Source: Streptomyces sp. BHT-5-2 (GTDB taxonomy: Bacteria; Actinomycetota; Actinomycetes; Streptomycetales; Streptomycetaceae). Taken from it: a stretch of 64,000 bases of DNA. The stretch lies in assembly GCF_019774615.1 (NCBI RefSeq), contig NZ_CP081496.1, forward strand, positions 4,650,001 through 4,714,000, read 5' to 3'. The position numbers and the translations under genes were made by a program. This document shows, one piece after another, positions 60,590 through 64,000 of the stretch. Below the pieces are notes generated by a model that saw only the letters and a program-made list of their open reading frames with translations, was not told the DNA's origin and did not search any database. How positions within the stretch are numbered: the stretch's first letter is position 1; every line of letters begins with the position of its first letter.

Positions 60590-61671
60590 AGGACCACCAC
60601 CGAGCGCAGCACCCGGCCGTCCCGCATCTTGTCGAAGGCGGCCTCCACGTCGTCCAGGCCGATGGTCTCGGTGACGAATCCGTCGAGGTCGAGCCGGCCG
60701 CTGAGGTAGCGGTCGATGAGGACGGGGAAGTCGCGGCTGGGCAGGCAGTCGCCGTACCAGGAGGACTTCAGGGCGCCGCCGCGGGAGAAGAGGTCGATCA
60801 GCGGCAGCTCGATCCGCATGTCGGGTTCGGGCACCCCGACCTGGACCAGGGTGCCGGCGAGGTCCCGCATGTAGAAGCCCTGGCGGTAGGTCTCGGGACG
60901 GCCGACCGCGTCGATGACCACGTCCGCGCCGTGGCCGCCGGTCAGCTCCCGGACCGCCTCGACGGGGTCGGTGCGGCGGGAGTCGACGGTGTGGGTGGCG
61001 CCGAAGCGGGTGGCGACGTCCAGTTTGCGTTCGTCGATGTCGACGGCGATGACCCGGCGGGCCCCGGCGATCGAGGCGCCGGCGACGGCGGCGTTGCCGA
61101 CCCCGCCGCAGCCGATGACGGCGACGGTGTCGCCGCTGCCGACCGCCCCGGTGTGCACGGCGGCGCCGTAGCCGGCCATCACCCCGCAGCCGATCAGCCC
61201 GGCCGCCTCGGGCCGGGCCGAGGGATCGACCCTGATGGCCTGTCCGGCCGCGACCAGGGTCTTCTCGGCGAACGCCCCGATGCCGAGGGCGGGGGTGAGC
61301 GGGGTGCCGTCGAGCAGCGTCATCGGCTGGGCGGCGTTGCGGGAGTCGAAGCAGTACCAGGGGCGGCCGCGCCGGCAGGACCGGCACCGTCCGCAGGGCG
61401 CACGCCAGGCGAGCACCACGAAGTCGCCGGGCGCGAGGTCGGTGACGCCCGCGCCGACGGCCTCGACGATCCCGGCCGCCTCATGGCCGAGCAGAACGGG
61501 AAAGTCGTCGGTGACGGCGCCCTCGCGGTAGTGCAGATCGGTGTGGCAGACGCCGCTGGCCTGGACGTCGACGAGCACTTCTCCGGGGCCGGGATCCGGC
61601 ACCACAATCATCTGGGGACCGACGGGAGCGCCCTTCTTCGCCGCGACGACGGCATGGACTTCGTGTGGCAT
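60586..61671 (-). CDS. S-(hydroxymethyl)mycothiol dehydrogenase (formaldehyde detoxification)
   Basis: A 361-aa zinc-type alcohol dehydrogenase. Catalytic zinc site QASGVCHTDLHYREG and GHEAAGIV; structural zinc cysteines in RAPCGRCRSCRRGRPWYC; NAD fold VAVIGCGGVGNAAVAGASIA. The sequence closely resembles mycothiol-dependent formaldehyde dehydrogenases of actinomycetes. It would oxidise the formaldehyde released by the three demethylation steps. GGGGTAGGGC precedes the ATG at 61671. It is the first gene of the leftward operon, with IclR-type repeats in its promoter. Confidence 0.92.
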   Translation of the reverse strand: MPHEVHAVVAAKKGAPVGPQMIVVPDPGPGEVLVDVQASGVCHTDLHYREGAVTDDFPVLLGHEAAGIVEAVGAGVTDLAPGDFVVLAWRAPCGRCRSCRRGRPWYCFDSRNAAQPMTLLDGTPLTPALGIGAFAEKTLVAAGQAIRVDPSARPEAAGLIGCGVMAGYGAAVHTGAVGSGDTVAVIGCGGVGNAAVAGASIAGARRVIAVDIDERKLDVATRFGATHTVDSRRTDPVEAVRELTGGHGADVVIDAVGRPETYRQGFYMRDLAGTLVQVGVPEPDMRIELPLIDLFSRGGALKSSWYGDCLPSRDFPVLIDRYLSGRLDLDGFVTETIGLDDVEAAFDKMRDGRVLRSVVVL

Positions 61672-61686
61672 GCCCTACCCCTCAGT

Positions 61687-61713
61687 GTTGCGCACTGCAC
61701 GACTGGTTGCGCG
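61687..61713. promoter_or_regulatory. Candidate IclR box upstream of the demethylation operon
   Basis: GTTGCGCA (61687-61694) and GTTGCGCG (61706-61713), 19 bases apart, lie just upstream of the dehydrogenase start. The same octamer occurs in the divergent IclR/ferredoxin promoter. Confidence 0.5.
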
Positions 61714-61837
61714 ATGAGAGACATAGTGGGAACGCCGTATCGGCAGCGTCAAGAGGTTCGCGCCGGCGGTTCGTAAACGGCCGGTTACGCATCCGAAGGC
61801 ACCGCCCGCGGCCGGCGCACGCCCCCGCGCACACGGC

Positions 61838-61869
61838 AGCGGGGCCGGGTCCCGAGACCCGGCCCCGCT
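61838..61869 (-). terminator. Perfect 14-bp hairpin after the IclR gene
   Basis: AGCGGGGCCGGGTC (61838-61851) and its exact complement (61856-61869) flank a 4-base loop, downstream of the IclR stop on the minus strand. Confidence 0.88.
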
Positions 61870-61926
61870 CCCGAGGACCCTCATCCGGCGGTCAGCGGGC
61901 GCCGCGCCCGGACCGCCCGGAACCCG

Positions 61927-62784
61927 TCAACAGGCGTACCCCATCCGGCGGGAGAGCTCCTCACCGGCGGCGACGGTGCGCTTGACCACCTCCGGCAGCC
62001 GCGCAGCGTCCAGCCGGTAGGCGGGCACCGAGACACTGATCGCGCCGATGACCGAGCCGTCGTGCGCCCGCACCGGCGCGGCGACCGCGCGCAGCCCCAA
62101 CTCCAGTTCCTCGACCGCGACCGCGAAGCCCTTCTCGACCACCTCGGCGAGCTGGCCGCGCAGTTCGACCGGGGAGGTCACGGTCCGCTCGGTGAGCCGC
62201 GGCAACTTCCTCGCCAGCACGGCGTCCTGGACCGGCCCCGGCTGGTAGGCGAGCAGCGCCTTTCCGCTGGACGTGGCGTGCAGCGGCGTCCGCCGGCCGA
62301 GCCAGTTCTGGGCGGTGACCGACGCCGGCCCGCGGGCCTGCATGATGTTGACCGCGGCATCGCTCTCCATCACCGCGATGTTGACCGTCTCGCCCAGTTC
62401 GTCGGCGAGCGTCCGGCAGACCGCCGCGCCCTCCTGCGAGATGTCCAGCCGCACCGCCGCGGCGCCGGCCAGCCGCAACACCCCCGCGCCGAGGTAGTAC
62501 TTGCCGCGCTCCTGCTCCTGGGCGACCAGTCCGCGGTTCTCCAGCACGCCCAGCAGCCGGAACGCGGTCGACTTGTGCACCCCCAGCTCGTCGGCTATCT
62601 CGGTCACCCCGGCCTCGCCGAGTCCGGCGAGGATCTCCAGGACGGTCACCGCGCGGTCCACCGACTGCACCGCGCTCACCGCGCCTCCGGGCGGTCTTCC
62701 CGCCACCGTTCGACGCGGCTTCACGTCCGGCCTGCCTGCCGGCTGCTTCTTCGCGTGCGCCTCCGCCTTGGCCGTTTTCGTCAT
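61927..62784 (-). CDS. IclR-family transcriptional regulator
   Basis: A 285-aa regulator. A basic, Lys/Pro-rich tail (1-~35) precedes the winged helix (AVTVLEILAGLGEAGVTEIA, LGVHKSTAFRLLGVLENRGL, YYLGAGVLRLAGAAA). The effector domain has RTPLHATSSGKALLAYQP and SVIGAISVSVPAYRLDAARL, as in IclR regulators of aromatic and betaine catabolism. It is divergent from the ferredoxin genes and upstream of the dehydrogenase operon, so it probably controls both sides. Confidence 0.92.
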   Translation of the reverse strand: MTKTAKAEAHAKKQPAGRPDVKPRRTVAGRPPGGAVSAVQSVDRAVTVLEILAGLGEAGVTEIADELGVHKSTAFRLLGVLENRGLVAQEQERGKYYLGAGVLRLAGAAAVRLDISQEGAAVCRTLADELGETVNIAVMESDAAVNIMQARGPASVTAQNWLGRRTPLHATSSGKALLAYQPGPVQDAVLARKLPRLTERTVTSPVELRGQLAEVVEKGFAVAVEELELGLRAVAAPVRAHDGSVIGAISVSVPAYRLDAARLPEVVKRTVAAGEELSRRMGYAC

Positions 62785-62884
62785 AGGTCCGTGTCACCAC
62801 CCAGCTCGCTGCCACCATCCAGCGGCCCGATCGGGCCGACATTCCCGGAGACCGCTTGACGCGCCGGGCCCCCAACTGGATTCT

Positions 62885-62918
62885 GTTGCGCATAACGCTC
62901 TGTTGTGCGGATTGCGAA
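62885..62918. promoter_or_regulatory. Candidate IclR box in the IclR/ferredoxin promoter
   Basis: GTTGCGCA (62885-62892), GTTGTGCG (62902-62909) and ATTGCGAA (62911-62918) lie in the AT-richer part of the divergent region. They match the pair at 61687-61713. Confidence 0.45.
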
Positions 62919-62952
62919 ACTCGATAGTACCGAACAGTAATAGGGGGGCCCA

Positions 62953-63273
62953 GTGATTCCCGTCTGCCATCTCGCTGACCTGCCCGCCGGCGAGTCCGTT
63001 CGCCTCGACACCGCACCTCCGATCGCCGTCTTCAACGCCGACGGAGAGCTGTACGCCATCGACGACACCTGCACCCACCAGGACGCCTCACTCGCGGACG
63101 GCTGGCTGGAGGGGTGTCTGGTCGAATGCCCGCTGCACGCCGCTTCATTCGATCTCCGCACCGGAGCGCCGGTCTGCCTGCCCGCCCGCCGCCCCGTGCG
63201 CACCCACCCCGTCACGGTCGAGGACGGGATGGTCTACGTCCACCTCACGGCCGAGGAAGGGACCGCGGCATGA
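62953..63273 (+). CDS. Rieske-type [2Fe-2S] ferredoxin
   Basis: A 106-aa single-domain Rieske ferredoxin. Cluster ligands are in DDTCTHQDASLADG (Cys, His) and VECPLHAASFDL (Cys, His). The start VIPVCHLADLPAGESVRL matches small ferredoxins of multicomponent oxygenases. AGGGGGG precedes the GTG at 62953. It overlaps the reductase by 4 bases. It is the likely electron donor to the Rieske oxygenase at 55679-56848. Confidence 0.92.
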   Translation: MIPVCHLADLPAGESVRLDTAPPIAVFNADGELYAIDDTCTHQDASLADGWLEGCLVECPLHAASFDLRTGAPVCLPARRPVRTHPVTVEDGMVYVHLTAEEGTAA

Positions 63274-64000
63274 AGTCGGTCACCGTCATCGGAGCCTGTC
63301 TGGCCGGGCTGTACGCCGCACGCGCCCTGCGTGCCCAGGGCTACGACGGCCGCCTCACGCTCGTGGGCGACGAGCCGCACCTGCCCTACGACCGCCCGCC
63401 GCTGTCCAAGGAGTTCCTCACCGACCCGGCCACCGCGGACGGTTCCGCCGACCCGGCCGGCGAGGCCCCGCTCGCCCTCACCGACGCCGAGGAAATCGCC
63501 GGCCTCGACGCGGAATGGCTGCTGGGCACCCGCGCCACCCGACTCGACACCCGCCACCGCGCCGTCCACCTCGACACCGGACGCGTCCTGACCACCGACG
63601 GCATCGTGCTCGCCACCGGAGCCGCCCCGCGCCGGCTCCCCGGCCCCGCACCGGCCGGCTCGTACACCCTGCGCACGCTCGACGACGCCGGCGCCCTGCG
63701 CGCCGACCTGGCCCGCGGTCCGGCCCGGGTCGTGGTGATCGGCGGCGGCTTCATCGGCGCCGAGGTCGCCGCGTCCTGCACCGCCCTCGGCCACCAGGTC
63801 ACCGTCGTCGAGGCCGCACCCCTGCCCCTCGTGCCCCAACTCGGCGAAAAAATGGCCGAGTTGTGTGCCCGGCTGCACGGCGACCACGGCGTCGCCCTGC
63901 TCACCGGCACCGGCGTCCGGGAACTGCGCGCGGACGGCGACGGCCGGGTCACGGCGGTGGAGCTCACCGACGGCCGCCTGCTCACCGCCGACATCGTCGT
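63270..64000 (+). CDS. Ferredoxin reductase (partial, runs off the window)
   Basis: The first 243 residues of an FAD/NAD reductase of the rubredoxin/ferredoxin reductase class. FAD fold VTVIGACLAGLYAARALRAQ; LPYDRPPLSKEFLTDP is the family signature; NAD fold VVVIGGGFIGAEVAASCTAL. The ATG at 63270 overlaps the ferredoxin stop (ATGA). It would pass electrons from NAD(P)H to the Rieske ferredoxin. The 3' end is beyond base 64000. Confidence 0.92.
   Translation, partial: MKSVTVIGACLAGLYAARALRAQGYDGRLTLVGDEPHLPYDRPPLSKEFLTDPATADGSADPAGEAPLALTDAEEIAGLDAEWLLGTRATRLDTRHRAVHLDTGRVLTTDGIVLATGAAPRRLPGPAPAGSYTLRTLDDAGALRADLARGPARVVVIGGGFIGAEVAASCTALGHQVTVVEAAPLPLVPQLGEKMAELCARLHGDHGVALLTGTGVRELRADGDGRVTAVELTDGRLLTADIV

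Overview
The window is GC-rich, with strong third-position G/C bias, purine-rich GGAGG-type ribosome sites and frequent GTG and TTG starts. It encodes a mycothiol-type formaldehyde dehydrogenase, several secreted or Tat-like proteins, and families common in Streptomyces (NIPSNAP, ClpC-like, DUF6328-like, DUF6381-like). This points to a Streptomyces or close actinomycete chromosome. The many accessory genes and gene remnants in the first 14 kb would suit a chromosome arm, but that is inference.

Region 1-13.4 kb is a patchwork. It opens with an IS110-type insertion sequence, followed by an SDR oxidoreductase, a RimK-like ATP-grasp ligase, and regulators of the MerR, LysR, PadR and ArsR types. 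An LLM-type flavin oxidoreductase, a VOC protein, a GNAT and a family 2 glycosyltransferase lie among them. At least three gene remnants are present: a MarR fragment, a methyltransferase C-terminus and an SGNH hydrolase with its centre missing. Region 13.4-26.3 kb carries a secreted M64 metallopeptidase, a TTG-started amidohydrolase, an acetyltransferase-like protein interrupted by an Asp-Val dipeptide microsatellite, a cytochrome P450, a ClpC-like unfoldase followed by a membrane protein with an apparent CTG start, a small zinc-ribbon protein and a repeat-containing membrane protein.

The most interesting block is 26.4-35.2 kb. Six collinear genes encode an alpha/beta hydrolase, an AAA-like ATPase with an altered P-loop, a 1088-residue STAND-type NTPase, two trypsin-like serine proteases and an M15-like lipoprotein peptidase. 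Most are joined by 4-20 bp overlaps. The ATPase and the first protease share a weakly similar helical N-terminal region. The layout resembles NTPase-controlled protease conflict or signalling systems and is the best candidate for an undescribed system here.

Region 35.3-40.6 kb holds an NMT1/SsuA-type ABC importer divergent from a CitA/DcuS-like two-component pair. At 40.6-41.2 kb an apparently orphan Doc-like protein sits behind an 11-bp repeat array and a perfect palindrome. At 41.2-45.5 kb a LysR regulator is divergent from two alpha/beta hydrolases and a PLP decarboxylase, with an exact ATC-N9-GAT operator between them. Then come a GNAT, a secreted adenosine-deaminase-like protein and an N-terminally extended GAPDH. 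A GntR-asparaginase-aspartase operon (asparagine to aspartate to fumarate) and a nitrilase-family amidase follow.

Region 54.0-64.0 kb looks like an N-methyl-amine (probably glycine betaine) demethylation cluster. It has an APC permease, a Rieske oxygenase, a monomeric sarcosine-oxidase-like enzyme, a dimethylglycine-dehydrogenase-like enzyme with a short GC-palindromic repeat inserted in frame, a mycothiol-dependent formaldehyde dehydrogenase, an IclR regulator, and a divergent Rieske ferredoxin with a ferredoxin reductase that runs off the window.
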